45,423 bases of DNA from Deltaproteobacteria bacterium (GTDB lineage Bacteria > Myxococcota > Myxococcia > Myxococcales > 40CM-4-68-19), in contig VBKL01000050.1 of assembly GCA_005879805.1 (NCBI GenBank), positions 1 to 45,423 of the forward strand, read 5' to 3'. This document shows, one piece after another, positions 16,062-29,640 of this stretch; position 1 is the first letter of the stretch; each line of letters starts with the position of its first letter. The translations under genes were made by a program, and so were the position numbers. Under the pieces are notes generated by a model. It was not told the DNA's origin and ran no database searches. It saw only the letters and a program-made list of their open reading frames with translations.

Positions 16062-17146
16062 CTCCGAATCCTCTCTGGGAACTGACGCTCACGCGCCTGC
16101 GGCTCTTCTTCCGCGAGCCGTCGGCGGTCTTCTGGACCTTCGGGTTTCCGCTCGCGCTTTCGCTGGCGCTCGGGATTGCCTTCCGGAATCGGCCGCCCGA
16201 GCCAGTGCGGATCGGAGTCTCGGGAAGCGGCGCTTCCGATCGCCTGGTGCGAGGGCTCGAGTCGGCGGACGGACTGCGCGTCTCCCATTTCCGCGACGAG
16301 GCCGAGGTGCGGAAGGCACTGCGCACGGGAGGTGTGGACGCTGCCGTGCTCGTGCGGGGGGCCGCGGAGGAGCCGGCTCTGCCGGCGACGGGCGTAGGCC
16401 GCAGGCCGGAGCATCCGATCGAGATCCTGCACGATCCGACCCGACCGGAAAGCCGGGTTGCGCGCGCTCTCGCCGCCGACGCCATCCAGCGGGCTGCGGG
16501 ACGGGCGGATGCAGTCGCCGTCGCCGAGCGCGCGGTGACCGAGCCCGGCTCGCGCTACATCGACTTCCTCATCCCCGGCCTGATCGGCATGAACGTCATG
16601 TCGAGCGGGATGTGGGGAATCGGCTACGTGGTCGTCGAGATGAGGACGCGCAAGCTGCTCAAGCGCCTGGTCGCGACTCCCATGAGCCGGGCGCAGTTCC
16701 TCTGGTCGTTCGTGCTCATGCGCTCGGCGTTCCTCTTCATCGAGCTTCCCGCGCTGCTCGTCTTCGGCTGGTTCGCCTTCAAGGTGGGCGTCGCGGGATC
16801 GCTCGCGCTGCTCGTCGCGGTAGCGCTCCTCGGCGCGCTCTGCTTCAGCGGCATCGGACTACTCGTCGCCTCGCGGGCGCAGAACACGCAGACGGTGAGC
16901 GGGATCATCAATGCGGTGATGCTGCCGATGTTCATCGGATCGGGCGTGTTCTTCTCCACGGCGCGCTTCCCCGACTGGCTGCAGAAGCCGCTGCGCCTCT
17001 TGCCTCTGACCGCGCTCAACGACTCGATGCGGGCGGTGATGATCGACGGCGCCGGGATCGCCGCGGTGGCGCGTCCGGCAGCGCTCCTCGCCGTGCTGGC
17101 GGCCGCGTCGTTCGCGCTCGCCCTACGAATCTTCCGTTGGCGGTGA
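16058..17146 (+). CDS. ABC-2 type transporter permease
   Basis: A 362-residue membrane protein of the ABC-2/DrrB-like family. The first helix is near residues 25-43 (FGFPLALSLALGIAF), followed by an extracytoplasmic domain of about 120 residues (IGVSGSGASDRLVRGL...). Five more helices lie in the C-terminal half, with DFLIPGLIGMNVMSSGMW, RTRKLLKRLVATPMSRAQF and QNTQTVSGIINAVMLPMF, all typical of the family. It probably forms a homodimer with two copies of the preceding ATPase. Residues around 110-120 are encoded by the second copy of a 33-base dispersed repeat (GVGRRPEH), an apparent in-frame insertion in the external loop. Its end overlaps the convergent psiE by 24 bases. Confidence 0.9.
   Translation: MTPNPLWELTLTRLRLFFREPSAVFWTFGFPLALSLALGIAFRNRPPEPVRIGVSGSGASDRLVRGLESADGLRVSHFRDEAEVRKALRTGGVDAAVLVRGAAEEPALPATGVGRRPEHPIEILHDPTRPESRVARALAADAIQRAAGRADAVAVAERAVTEPGSRYIDFLIPGLIGMNVMSSGMWGIGYVVVEMRTRKLLKRLVATPMSRAQFLWSFVLMRSAFLFIELPALLVFGWFAFKVGVAGSLALLVAVALLGALCFSGIGLLVASRAQNTQTVSGIINAVMLPMFIGSGVFFSTARFPDWLQKPLRLLPLTALNDSMRAVMIDGAGIAAVARPAALLAVLAAASFALALRIFRWR
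16385..16417 (+). repeat. 33-base dispersed repeat, copy 2 (inside permease gene)
   Basis: It matches 13266-13298 at 31 of 33 bases (A to T and T to C changes). Here it is translated as part of the permease external loop, reading through TGVGRRPEH without breaking the frame. Confidence 0.65.
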
Positions 17147-17615
17147 GCGCGCAGGCCGGTGCGCGTCGCGCTTCTTGAGCATGAGGAGCGAACCGACCAT
17201 CGCGACCACCATCACGGTGAGGAGCCCGATCTCGATCATTCCCTCGCGGAAGCGCTCCGATCCGCCGTCCTTGTGCGCCACCGAGAACTCGGCGGTGACG
17301 ACGAGGATGCGGCGGGTGGCCGCGATGAGCCCCACGATGAGGAAGGGCTCCGGCAGGAGCGCGTGCTCGCGGAAGGAGACCTGTACCGTATAGAGAAGCT
17401 CGACCAGCATGAGGACGAGGAGCGTGCGGTCGAGAAGCCCGATGACGCCTTCGAGCGGCGCACCGGCGAACGAGGCGCGCCACAGATCCATCGCGCCGAT
17501 GACGAGCAGCGCGCCCGCGCTGTAGGCGAGGAGAATGCCCATCCCGACGTAGACCGCGTCCTCGACGAGACTGAAGGCGCGCGCGATGTGACCGCGAGCG
17601 TCCTTCGGGGGCGTC

Positions 17616-17641
<26 letters not shown>
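17123..17641 (-). CDS. psiE: PsiE family membrane protein (phosphate-starvation-inducible E)
   Basis: A 172-residue protein with four predicted membrane helices at about 28-52, 65-85, 98-115 and 137-155, and the family pattern ALLPEPFLIVGLIAATRRILVV followed by a charged loop and a final helix. In E. coli psiE is induced by phosphate starvation; its biochemical function is not established. The ATG at 17641 lies inside the end of spoVR (26-base overlap), so it is probably the last, translationally coupled gene of the prkA-yeaH-spoVR operon. Its 3' end overlaps the convergent ABC permease gene by 24 bases. Confidence 0.85.
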
Positions 17642-20288
<2,647 letters not shown>

Positions 20289-20295
20289 GTGCTCC

Positions 20296-21405
20296 CTAGC
20301 TCCCCTTGCCGAGGAAATCCTTGATCGAGTTGTAGATCGCGTCCTTGTTGCTGATCTCGGAGAGCGCGACGTTCTCGATCCCGTCGAAGGCCTCGCGCAG
20401 GTCCTTGATGAACTGGCCCGAGCCGTAGGGGCTCTCCACCTGGCCGTAGGCGAACTGGTTCACCTTGGGCAGGATCTCCCCCTTGAGGAGCGAGACGCAG
20501 GTGCGGGTGTCGTCGGCGCTCCAGTTGTCGCCGTCGGAGAAGTGGAACGGATAGATGTTCCAGGAGCCGGCGTCGTAGTCGGCGGCCATCATCTCCTTGC
20601 ACAGCTTGTAGGCCGAGGAGATCATCGTCCCGCCCGACTCGCGGGTGTGGAAGAAGGTCTCGCGGTCTACTTCGCGCGCCACGGCGTCGTGGATGATGTA
20701 ACGGGTCTCGAGGCCCTTGTAGTTGGAGCGCAGCCAGGTATCGATCCAGAAGCTCTCGATGCGGACGATTTCCTTTTGTTCGTCTCCCATGGATCCCGAC
20801 ACGTCCATCATGTAGATGACGACCGCGTTGGACTGCGGCAATTCCTGGATGCGCCAGGATCGATAGCGCAGGTCCTTGCGCACCGGGACGACGATGGGCG
20901 CAGCCGGATTGTAGGTACCGGTCGCGATCGATCGCTTGAGCGCCTCTTTATAGGTGCGCTTGAAATGGCGGAGCGATTCGGGCCCGACGGTGTGGACGCC
21001 CGTGTACTTCACCTTGGGGGTGGTGAGATTCTTCTTGCCCCGGTTCTGGATGCGCGGGAGCGCCAGCTCCTCGCCGAGAATTTCGGCGAGCTCGTCGAGC
21101 GACAGATCGACTTCCAGCGAGTGCTGTCCCTCGCCCTGCCCCGCCTTGCCCTTGCCGTCGCCTTCCACCGCCCCGGGGGCGAGCACCGTCCCCGGTTCAC
21201 CGTCGCCCTGGCCGACGCCGCCCTGCTCCTTGTGGCCGTAGCGGAAGTGGGGAATGTCGATGCTCGGGACGGGGATGGTGATGAGGTCCTTCCCCTTCTT
21301 CCCGATCATCTCCCCCTTCTGGATGTACTTGCGCAGGTTGGCCTTGATGCGGCCACGGATGATCTCCCGGAAACGGCTGTGGTCCTGCTTGATCTTGAGC
21401 GGCAC
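20296..21405 (-). CDS. yeaH: YeaH/DUF444 family VWA-like protein
   Basis: A 369-residue protein. The N-terminal part has [20 protein letters not shown] and a Gly-rich acidic linker (residues about 60-95). The C-terminal half is a VWA-like domain with a full MIDAS (DVSGSMG, Asp201, Ser203, Ser205), [22 protein letters not shown] and FSDGDNW. In E. coli, YeaH is co-expressed with the PrkA-type kinase YeaG under nitrogen starvation and RpoS control, and works in the same pathway; its biochemical role is unclear. It lies 24 bases after prkA and 7 bases before spoVR, the canonical order of this operon. Confidence 0.93.
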   Translation of the reverse strand: MPLKIKQDHSRFREIIRGRIKANLRKYIQKGEMIGKKGKDLITIPVPSIDIPHFRYGHKEQGGVGQGDGEPGTVLAPGAVEGDGKGKAGQGEGQHSLEVDLSLDELAEILGEELALPRIQNRGKKNLTTPKVKYTGVHTVGPESLRHFKRTYKEALKRSIATGTYNPAAPIVVPVRKDLRYRSWRIQELPQSNAVVIYMMDVSGSMGDEQKEIVRIESFWIDTWLRSNYKGLETRYIIHDAVAREVDRETFFHTRESGGTMISSAYKLCKEMMAADYDAGSWNIYPFHFSDGDNWSADDTRTCVSLLKGEILPKVNQFAYGQVESPYGSGQFIKDLREAFDGIENVALSEISNKDAIYNSIKDFLGKGS

Positions 21406-21429
21406 AACCGTCCCCCGAAGAAGGGCCTC

Positions 21430-23499
<2,070 letters not shown>

Positions 23500-23520
23500 C
23501 TTCGGCTACCCCTCTCGACG

Positions 23521-23540
23521 GGCCGCCAAAAGAGGCGGCC
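23521..23540 (-). promoter_or_regulatory. Hairpin in the prkA leader, adjacent to the ribosome-binding site
   Basis: A perfect 7-base stem (GGCCGCC/GGCGGCC) with a 6-base loop, TCTTTT on the transcribed strand. It ends about 5 bases before the GAGAGGGG Shine-Dalgarno of prkA, a position suited to control of translation initiation. Confidence 0.4.
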
Positions 23541-23546
23541 TTGCGC

Positions 23547-23564
23547 CCGCCCGCTCTCGGGCGG
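23547..23564 (-). promoter_or_regulatory. Second hairpin in the prkA leader
   Basis: A perfect 7-base stem (CCGCCCG/CGGGCGG) closing a 4-base loop, 6 bases upstream of the first leader hairpin in the prkA direction. The tandem pair may stabilise the mRNA or attenuate transcription. Confidence 0.35.
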
Positions 23565-23571
23565 ACGATTG

Positions 23572-23600
23572 AACCTACTCCGGGCATTCCGGTCGGGCAA
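23572..23600 (-). promoter_or_regulatory. Weak sigma-70-like promoter candidate for the prkA operon
   Basis: On the minus strand TTGCCC (23600-23595) and TAGGTT (23577-23572) are separated by exactly 17 bases, which would start transcription just upstream of the two hairpins. Each box departs from consensus. No convincing sigma-54 -24/-12 pair was seen. Confidence 0.25.
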
Positions 23601-23757
23601 TGCACTAGACCGGACATCCATCCGGGCGCTGACACGGTCCTTTTCGGCGTGCGCGCGTCCAGCCCGTACGGTTGTGGATAGCCCCGACCGGCCCGCTGCG
23701 CCACTTTCGCACTGGCCGCGCTTGCCCCAGAGGTCCGGGCGTGTTGAAAGCACGGAA

Positions 23758-25248
23758 GTGCAGGAGCGCCGGCTCGAGCTCATCGCGCTCTTCGCCGGCC
23801 TCGCCGCCCGCCTTCCCGCGTTCTTTTTCGGCGTCGAGCACTACGGCGACGCGCCCGTCCGCATCGAGCTTGCCGAGCGTTGGCTCGCTGCACCCCATCC
23901 GTGGCGCGGGTTCACCGAGGCGTACCAGTTCGGACCGGGCCATCTGACGCTCATCGCCGCGGATCTCGCTCTGTGGCCCGCGCGGCACTGGTCGCCCAGG
24001 CTCTTCTCCCTCGCCTGCGGGCTCGCCTCCGTCGTGCTTCTGTTCCGGCTCGCGCGGCGTTTCGTCGCAAAGGAAGCAGCCTTCGCGGCGTCGATGATCC
24101 TCGCCTTCTCGCCGCTGCACATCCAGGCGAGCACGACGGCGGCCAGCGAAGCGCCATTCTGCGCGTTGCTACTCGCCTGCCTGCTCCTTTTGCTTTCAGG
24201 TCGTACGATCGTCCCAGGCATCCTTCTCGCCTGCGCCGGCCTCGTCCGGTACGACGGATGGCTGTACGTGCCGCTCTGCGGTGCGCTCGTCTACGCCCGG
24301 CGGCGCAAGCTCGGCGACGCCGCGCTCTTCTGCGCCGTGGCGGCGCTCCCCGTGCCGCTGTGGCTGTGGCAGAACCACGTGTACGCGGGCGATGCGCTCG
24401 CACCCATCCACCACATCGATCGCGACCACCGGCAACTGGCGCAATCCGCGCTGCAGTGGCTCGGGCCCGTCCGTTATCGCCTCTACTGTCTCGCGTACTG
24501 GCCGTGGGCCGTGCTCCTCATCAGTACGCCGGTCGCGGGCCTCTTCGCGCTCGCCGGGAGCATCCGCAGAATCGCGCGGCGCGAGGACGGTTGGGCAATC
24601 GCGGCCATCGGGTTCGTTCCCGTCGTCTACTACGGGCTGCGCGGCGCCGTGTTCGCGGACTTCCGCCCGCTCGCGCGCTTCGCGTTGATGGCGTCGGTGC
24701 TGGCGCTGCCGTTCACCTGGGACGCATTGACCTCGTTGCCTTCGCAGGCCCGCCGCGCCATGCTCGCCCTCGGCTGCGCGGCGCTGGTCGCGACACCGGT
24801 CTCGCTCGCGCTAGCGTCCTACGGCCGGAACGGTGGGATGGCGGAGTGGGCGCGACCCTTATCTCCCGTCTCGACCGTCCCCCCAGGCATCCGCGATGCC
24901 GAAAAGTACCTCCGCGCTCGCCTCGGCTCGCGCGACGTGGTGCTCCTCGACAGCTCGCCGCACTATCTCGACATCCCCTTCGCTTTCGAGCTCGATCTGC
25001 CAGAGGCGCGGCTCGTCCGCTATCGCTGGCCGGATCCGCAGGGCCGCGCCGCCCGCAATCCGCCGACCGTCGCAATCCTGCTCTATCAAGGCGGCCTGCA
25101 CGGAGACCCGCTTGCGCGCGGCGCGACGGAAGAATCGGACGCTTTCAGCTACGCCGGGCTCGAGTTCTGCAAGCTCGAGCGATTCGTCTACGCCACCGTG
25201 TACCGCCGCTGCGACTCCGCCGGCAGCGCTCTAGGAAAATCGCCTTAG
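23758..25248 (+). CDS. Multi-pass membrane glycosyltransferase, GT-C (ArnT/PMT-like) type
   Basis: A 496-residue protein from GTG 23758. About ten hydrophobic helices are visible, starting with ELIALFAGLAARLPAFFFG, then an acidic first external loop (EHYGDAPVRIELAERWL) as in polyprenyl-phosphate-sugar glycosyltransferases. LAFSPLHIQASTTAASEAPF, LLACAGLVRYDGWLYVPL and PIHHIDRDHR follow, and a soluble C-terminal domain of about 130 residues (residue about 370 on). These enzymes transfer a sugar from a lipid-linked donor outside the cytoplasmic membrane; the acceptor is unknown. The frame stays open far upstream over the prkA operon, but that part is antisense shadow. It overlaps the mltG remnant by 4 bases. 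Confidence 0.82.
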   Translation: MQERRLELIALFAGLAARLPAFFFGVEHYGDAPVRIELAERWLAAPHPWRGFTEAYQFGPGHLTLIAADLALWPARHWSPRLFSLACGLASVVLLFRLARRFVAKEAAFAASMILAFSPLHIQASTTAASEAPFCALLLACLLLLLSGRTIVPGILLACAGLVRYDGWLYVPLCGALVYARRRKLGDAALFCAVAALPVPLWLWQNHVYAGDALAPIHHIDRDHRQLAQSALQWLGPVRYRLYCLAYWPWAVLLISTPVAGLFALAGSIRRIARREDGWAIAAIGFVPVVYYGLRGAVFADFRPLARFALMASVLALPFTWDALTSLPSQARRAMLALGCAALVATPVSLALASYGRNGGMAEWARPLSPVSTVPPGIRDAEKYLRARLGSRDVVLLDSSPHYLDIPFAFELDLPEARLVRYRWPDPQGRAARNPPTVAILLYQGGLHGDPLARGATEESDAFSYAGLEFCKLERFVYATVYRRCDSAGSALGKSP

Positions 25249-26088
25249 CCGCGCTTGCGGTGCTGGAAGTACTCGATCTGCCACTTGCGCACGTTCGCCT
25301 CGTGGCAGGCGAGGTCCGGGCAGAACACGTGGGTGTGGTCGTTGCGCGAGACGAAGAAGTAATCGTTGCAGTGGATGGGATTCACGGTTGTGGAAGACGC
25401 ACGAGATGCGCGGCCTCTCCTCGGGCTGGCCGGTCTCCTTCTCCACGATGGAAGCGAGGGTCACGGCCTGCAGCTCGTCGAGCTTCACATCCGGCGCCCG
25501 ATGCGCATCGGCCTTCTTCCACTCGTCGCGGAACCGCGCCACCATCGCCTGCACGATCCCCATGCATCCCACGCCGCGCGGGACCGAGTAGGTGTCGGGG
25601 TAGAGGAATCCCTCGAGGCCAGGGGCCGGCACGCCGAGCTTCTTCGCAAGGGCCGGATCGCGAGCGAGCTTGAAGAACTCGTCGGCCGCGCAGATGCCGG
25701 TCGCTCCGACGATCGGAGCGATCTCGTCGGCGCGCAGCCCTTCCGGAACCGTGAACCGGTAGAGCTTCACTTCACCCCGGTCGAGCTTGCCGATCACTTC
25801 GTCGGGGAACTGCGGCCCTTCGAACTCGTACTCGCCGGCACGCGGGTGCGCCTTGCGCCGAAAATAATGCAGGTGGACGTAGAACCGCTGCGGGTCGGAG
25901 ACGATCCCCGCCTTGGCGAGGAGCTGGGCGAGCTGGTGCGGGCCGGTCCTCGGCGGAATGACGACCGACCGCGTGCCTTCTCCGAATTGCGTCGCGGCGA
26001 ACTTGCGCTCGTCCCAGAGGCGATATCCCAGGAAGGCGGCGGCGCCGAGCAGGACCAGAACGAAAATCGACAGGATCGCGCGTTTCAC
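25245..26088 (-). pseudogene. mltG: mltG endolytic transglycosylase gene with internal deletion and frameshift
   Basis: From GTG 26088 the frame encodes an N-terminal membrane helix (1-25), a LysM-like region, EGFLYPDTYSVPRG (159-172) and the catalytic LASIVEKETG with Glu218, all typical of MltG, as far as CVFHNR at residue 235. The frame then turns into non-MltG sequence. The correct C-terminus (NPIHCNDYFFVSRND...IEYFQHRKRG, then TAA at 25245) follows at once in another frame from about 25385. About 65-80 residues that normally join these parts, including the QTDPTV...GLPPGPI region, are missing. MltG cuts nascent glycan strands; this copy should be inactive unless the lesion is an assembly error. 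It is last in the arsA operon, 13 bases after the ABC-F gene. Confidence 0.75.
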
Positions 26089-26101
26089 GGGCCGGATTTT
26101 A

Positions 26102-28060
26102 TCAACTCTGGTCGAGCTGCGCCTCGGCGGAAGACAGCTCTTCCTGCGCACTTTCCCATAGAGCGTAGAGCTCTGTGAGCGCCGCTTGTGCCGAGCGGTA
26201 GGAGGTGACGACCTCCGTCGCCCGCGCGGAGTCGGCGAACACGGCGGGGTCGGCGAGCGCCGCTTCCGATCGTTTCGTCTCCGCCTCGAGGGTCGAGATC
26301 CGCTCCTCCAGGCCGGCGATTCTCCGCCGCAGCGGACCGAGCGCCTGCGATCGCTTCTCGCGCAGCGCGGCGCGCTCGCGACGGGCTTCCTTCGAATGCC
26401 CGCCGGCGGGCTCCGACCTCTGCGAGGACGCTTCCCCGAGCGACGCCTGCTCGCTCGCCGCGGCCCGCCGCCGCTCCCAGTCGTCGAGATCGCCGGGCTG
26501 CACGTCGATGCCGAAGTCCTTCACCTCCCAGACCTGGGTGGCGAGGCCGTTCACGAAGGATCGGTTGTGCGAGACGAAGAGCAGCGTCCCGTCGTAGCCC
26601 GTGAGCGCGTCGATGAGCGCCTCGCTGGAATCGAGGTCGAGATGGTTGGTCGGCTCGTCGAGGAGGAGGAAATTCGACGGCACGACGAGGAGCTTGGCCA
26701 ACGCTACCCGGGCACGTTCGCCGCCCGAGAGCACGGCGATGCGCTTGTCCACGTCGTCGCCGGAAAAGAGGAACGCGCCGAGGACGCTCCGCACCCAGCT
26801 CTTCGGCTGCGTCGGAACCAGGTCCGCGACCTCGTCGAGCACCGTCCGGTTCACGTTCAGATCCTCGGCATGGTGCTGCGCGAAGTACCCCAGCTCGACG
26901 TTGTGTCCGAGCTTCACCTCTCCCGCGTCCGGCGGAACCTCTCCCGCGAGAAGCTTGAGGAGCGTCGTCTTGCCCTTCCCGTTGAGCCCGATGACCGCGA
27001 TCCGGTCACCGCGGAGGATGCGCGCCGACGTTTCCCGGTAGACCGGCTTGCCGCCGTACGACTTCGAGACGCGATCGAGATGCGCGACTTCCCTGCCGCT
27101 CCGCGGAGCATCGGGGAAGCGGAAGCGTACCACGCTCCGCTCCTTGTGGACCGCGACGACGTCTTCCTTCTCGAGCTGCTTGATCCGGCTCTGCACCTGC
27201 CGCGCCTTCGTCGCCTTGGCGCGGAAGCGCTCGATGAAAGCGAGCATCTGCGCGCGCCGCTGCTCCTGCTTTTCGGCGCGGGCGCTGAGCTGGTCCTCCT
27301 CGGCGGACCGCTGCGCGAGATAGTCCTCGTAGTTGCCGCTGTACCCGCGCAGGCCTTCCGGCTCCAGCGAGAGGACGCGGTCGATCTGACGATCGAGGAA
27401 TTCGCGATCGTGCGAGACCAGGACCAGCGCCTTGCGCGATCGGCGCAAGAACCCGTCGAACCATTCCAGCGTCGGCACGTCGAGGTGGTTGGTGGGCTCG
27501 TCGAAGAGGAGCAATTCCGGGTCCTGCAGAAGCACCGCCGCGAGGTGCGCGCGCATCCGCCAGCCACCGGAAAGCTCCGCGGAGGGCCGGTCGAGCTCGG
27601 AGGCCTCGAACCCGAGCCCCATCAGGATCTCCTCGGCGCGGTGACGGCCGTAGCGCTCGTCGTGCTGCGCGAGCGAGTCGTGGAGGTCGGCCAGCTCGGC
27701 GCCGATCTCTAGCTGCTCTTCGGGTGTCGCCGAGGGAAGCGCGGCCTCCGCCGTGGCGATCCGCTGGAGGAGCTCGGTCCTGCCGGGAACGCTCGCGAGC
27801 ACGCCCTCCACCAGCGTTCCCGGCAACGTCCCGGCGATCTCTTGCGGCAGATACCCGGCGCGCGCCTTGCGGATCCGCTGGACGCTCCCGGAATCGGGCT
27901 CGGCGACGCCCGCGAGAATGCGGAGAAGCGACGACTTGCCGCTGCCGTTCGGTCCGATGAGCCCGACGCGATCGTGCCCGCCGATGACGAAGCTCGCCTT
28001 GTCCAGGACCACCCGCGGCCCGTACCTCAGCGAGAGGTCCTTTGCGACGACGAGCGACAT
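26102..28060 (-). CDS. ABC-F family ATPase (Uup/EttA-like)
   Basis: A 652-residue duplicated ABC ATPase without membrane segments. First domain: Walker A GPNGSGKSS (36-44), signature LSGGWRMR and DEPTNHLD. The inter-domain linker helices (about 240-310) are rich in Glu, Arg and Lys (RFRAKATKARQVQSRIKQLE), as in the ribosome-contacting P-site tRNA interaction motif. Second domain: GLNGKGKTT, LSGGERARVAL and DEPTNHLD. The last 110 residues form a charged coiled coil as in Uup/YheS. ABC-F proteins act on ribosomes or DNA structures, relieving stalled translation; the exact subfamily is not resolved. It is co-directional with yjbQ (12-base gap) and the mltG remnant. Confidence 0.93.
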   Translation of the reverse strand: MSLVVAKDLSLRYGPRVVLDKASFVIGGHDRVGLIGPNGSGKSSLLRILAGVAEPDSGSVQRIRKARAGYLPQEIAGTLPGTLVEGVLASVPGRTELLQRIATAEAALPSATPEEQLEIGAELADLHDSLAQHDERYGRHRAEEILMGLGFEASELDRPSAELSGGWRMRAHLAAVLLQDPELLLFDEPTNHLDVPTLEWFDGFLRRSRKALVLVSHDREFLDRQIDRVLSLEPEGLRGYSGNYEDYLAQRSAEEDQLSARAEKQEQRRAQMLAFIERFRAKATKARQVQSRIKQLEKEDVVAVHKERSVVRFRFPDAPRSGREVAHLDRVSKSYGGKPVYRETSARILRGDRIAVIGLNGKGKTTLLKLLAGEVPPDAGEVKLGHNVELGYFAQHHAEDLNVNRTVLDEVADLVPTQPKSWVRSVLGAFLFSGDDVDKRIAVLSGGERARVALAKLLVVPSNFLLLDEPTNHLDLDSSEALIDALTGYDGTLLFVSHNRSFVNGLATQVWEVKDFGIDVQPGDLDDWERRRAAASEQASLGEASSQRSEPAGGHSKEARRERAALREKRSQALGPLRRRIAGLEERISTLEAETKRSEAALADPAVFADSARATEVVTSYRSAQAALTELYALWESAQEELSSAEAQLDQS

Positions 28061-28072
28061 GGAAGAGAAACG

Positions 28073-28480
28073 CTAACCGACTACCGTGACCGTGAGCTTG
28101 CGGTTGCGCGGCCCGTCGAACTCGCAGAAGTAGATCGCCTGCCAGGTGCCGAGGAGCAGCTTCCCTCCCTGCACCGGAATGCTCTCGCTGAAGCCGACCA
28201 CCGCGGCCTTGGCGTGGGCGTGCGCGTTTCCTTCCTCGTGCTTGTAGTACTTCGCGCCTTGCGGGACGGCGCGCTCGAGCGCGTTCAAGATGTCGGTCTG
28301 CACGTCGGGGTCGGTGTTCTCGTTGATGGTGATTGCGCCCGTCGTGTGCGGGGCGAAGACGGTGAGGATCCCGTTCTGGATCCCGCTCGTCTTCAGCTCG
28401 GCCCGGACGCGCTTGGTGATGTCCACCATCTCCTGCGACTTGGTGGTCGCGACCTCCAGGCTGCCGTGGTGGAACGCCAT
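28073..28480 (-). CDS. yjbQ: YjbQ/UPF0047 family protein
   Basis: A 135-residue protein matching the full length of UPF0047: ITKRVRAELKTSGIQNGILTVFAPHTTGAI, then INENTDPDVQTD, an EEGNAHAHAKAAVVG segment with clustered His, and LLLGTWQAIYFCEFDGPRNRKLTV. The three His and the HTTG/GTWQ motifs mark the trimeric active site. Some members have weak thiamin-phosphate synthase activity; the physiological role is unsettled. The ATG at 28480 was chosen for the match to family starts and lies 2 bases after the ArsA stop, so it belongs to the arsA operon. Confidence 0.93.
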   Translation of the reverse strand: MAFHHGSLEVATTKSQEMVDITKRVRAELKTSGIQNGILTVFAPHTTGAITINENTDPDVQTDILNALERAVPQGAKYYKHEEGNAHAHAKAAVVGFSESIPVQGGKLLLGTWQAIYFCEFDGPRNRKLTVTVVG

Positions 28481-28482
28481 CG

Positions 28483-29640
28483 TCACTCCTGCATCGCCGA
28501 CAGGCACTGATCGATCTGCCACAGTCCAGCGAGATCGTGCACGTCCTTCCGCAAGCGCGGCACTTTGTAAAGCGGGACACCGGACAGCATCCGCTCCAGG
28601 CGCTCCACCTCGCGGCGATCGAGATCGGCCAGCGTCGACTGCTCGGCGAGCGTGCGGGCGAGCCGCTGCGAGAGCAACGGATCGCCGCCGTCCTTGATCT
28701 GCGCGAGCTGAAGCGCCTCGCGGAGCGCGGGAACCGAGTCGGGCCCGCCGAACCGGTGCGGGTCCCGCTGCACGCGGTTCACCACCACCGCGGCCGTCTG
28801 CACGCCGTCGCTGGCGAGCGCGCGGTGGAAGAAGAGCGCTTCCTCGATGGTGAGGGGATTGGGGCTCGTGACGAGCACGAAGGCAGCGTCGCGCGAGGAG
28901 AGCATGTGCTTCACCTCGCCGGCGCGCTCCTTGAATCCCTCGTACATGCCCTCGAAAGCGACGAGGAACTGGGCCAGATCGCGCAGGAAGTCCTGTCCGG
29001 TGAAGCGCCCCAGCGTCTTCAAGATGATCCCGGTCGGCAAGGCGAAGAGCCGCAGGCCGACGCGCGACGCTTTGAGGAGCGGACCGAGGAGCATGCGCAA
29101 GGCGTCGTTGTCGAGCACGTCGACGATGCGGTCGGCAGCGTGGAGGAAGTCGAGCGCGTTGGCCGTCGGCGGCGTATCGAGGACCACCACGTCGAAGCGC
29201 CCGGTCCGCCACAGCTCGTAGACCTTCTCCATCGCCATGTACTCGAGGCTCCCGGCCATCACCGTGGAGAGCGTCTGGTAGAGGCGGTTCTCCTTGATCT
29301 GCCGCGCCTTCTCGGGCGACGGCGCCTGGCGATCGACCAGCTCGTCCCAGGTGAGCTTGAGGTCGAGCATCATCGCGTACATCTCGCCGTGCGGCTTGAG
29401 CCCCGCGGCGCGGAACAGCTCGTCACCGATTCGCGTCTCCCGATTTCCGAGCGCGGAGAGTCCAAGGCTGTTGGCGAGCCGCCGCGCCGGATCGATGGTG
29501 AGGACCAGCGTCTTCTTGCCCTCGACCGCGAAGCGGAGCGCCAGCGCGGCCGAGGTGGTGGTCTTGCCGACCCCGCCCGATCCCACGCAGCAGATCACCT
29601 TTCGCTGCGCGAGCAAGGCGGAGATCGGGGGCCTCGTCAC
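28483..29640 (-). CDS. ArsA/GET3-like ATPase (second of a tandem pair)
   Basis: A 385-residue SIMIBI-class ATPase with deviant Walker A GSGGVGKTT (20-28), switch I-like LTIDPARRLANSLG (45-58) and VVVLDTPPTANALDFL near 160. A long helical insert rich in Phe/Leu (residues about 185-250) is plausibly the hydrophobic client-binding region. There is no ArsB pump or arsenic regulator nearby, and the metal-binding cysteines of true ArsA are not evident, so arsenite efflux is unlikely. A role in membrane-protein or lipid handling fits better. The ATG overlaps the stop of the first ArsA gene by 4 bases, which suggests an obligate heteromer. Confidence 0.9.
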   Translation of the reverse strand: MTRPPISALLAQRKVICCVGSGGVGKTTTSAALALRFAVEGKKTLVLTIDPARRLANSLGLSALGNRETRIGDELFRAAGLKPHGEMYAMMLDLKLTWDELVDRQAPSPEKARQIKENRLYQTLSTVMAGSLEYMAMEKVYELWRTGRFDVVVLDTPPTANALDFLHAADRIVDVLDNDALRMLLGPLLKASRVGLRLFALPTGIILKTLGRFTGQDFLRDLAQFLVAFEGMYEGFKERAGEVKHMLSSRDAAFVLVTSPNPLTIEEALFFHRALASDGVQTAAVVVNRVQRDPHRFGGPDSVPALREALQLAQIKDGGDPLLSQRLARTLAEQSTLADLDRREVERLERMLSGVPLYKVPRLRKDVHDLAGLWQIDQCLSAMQE

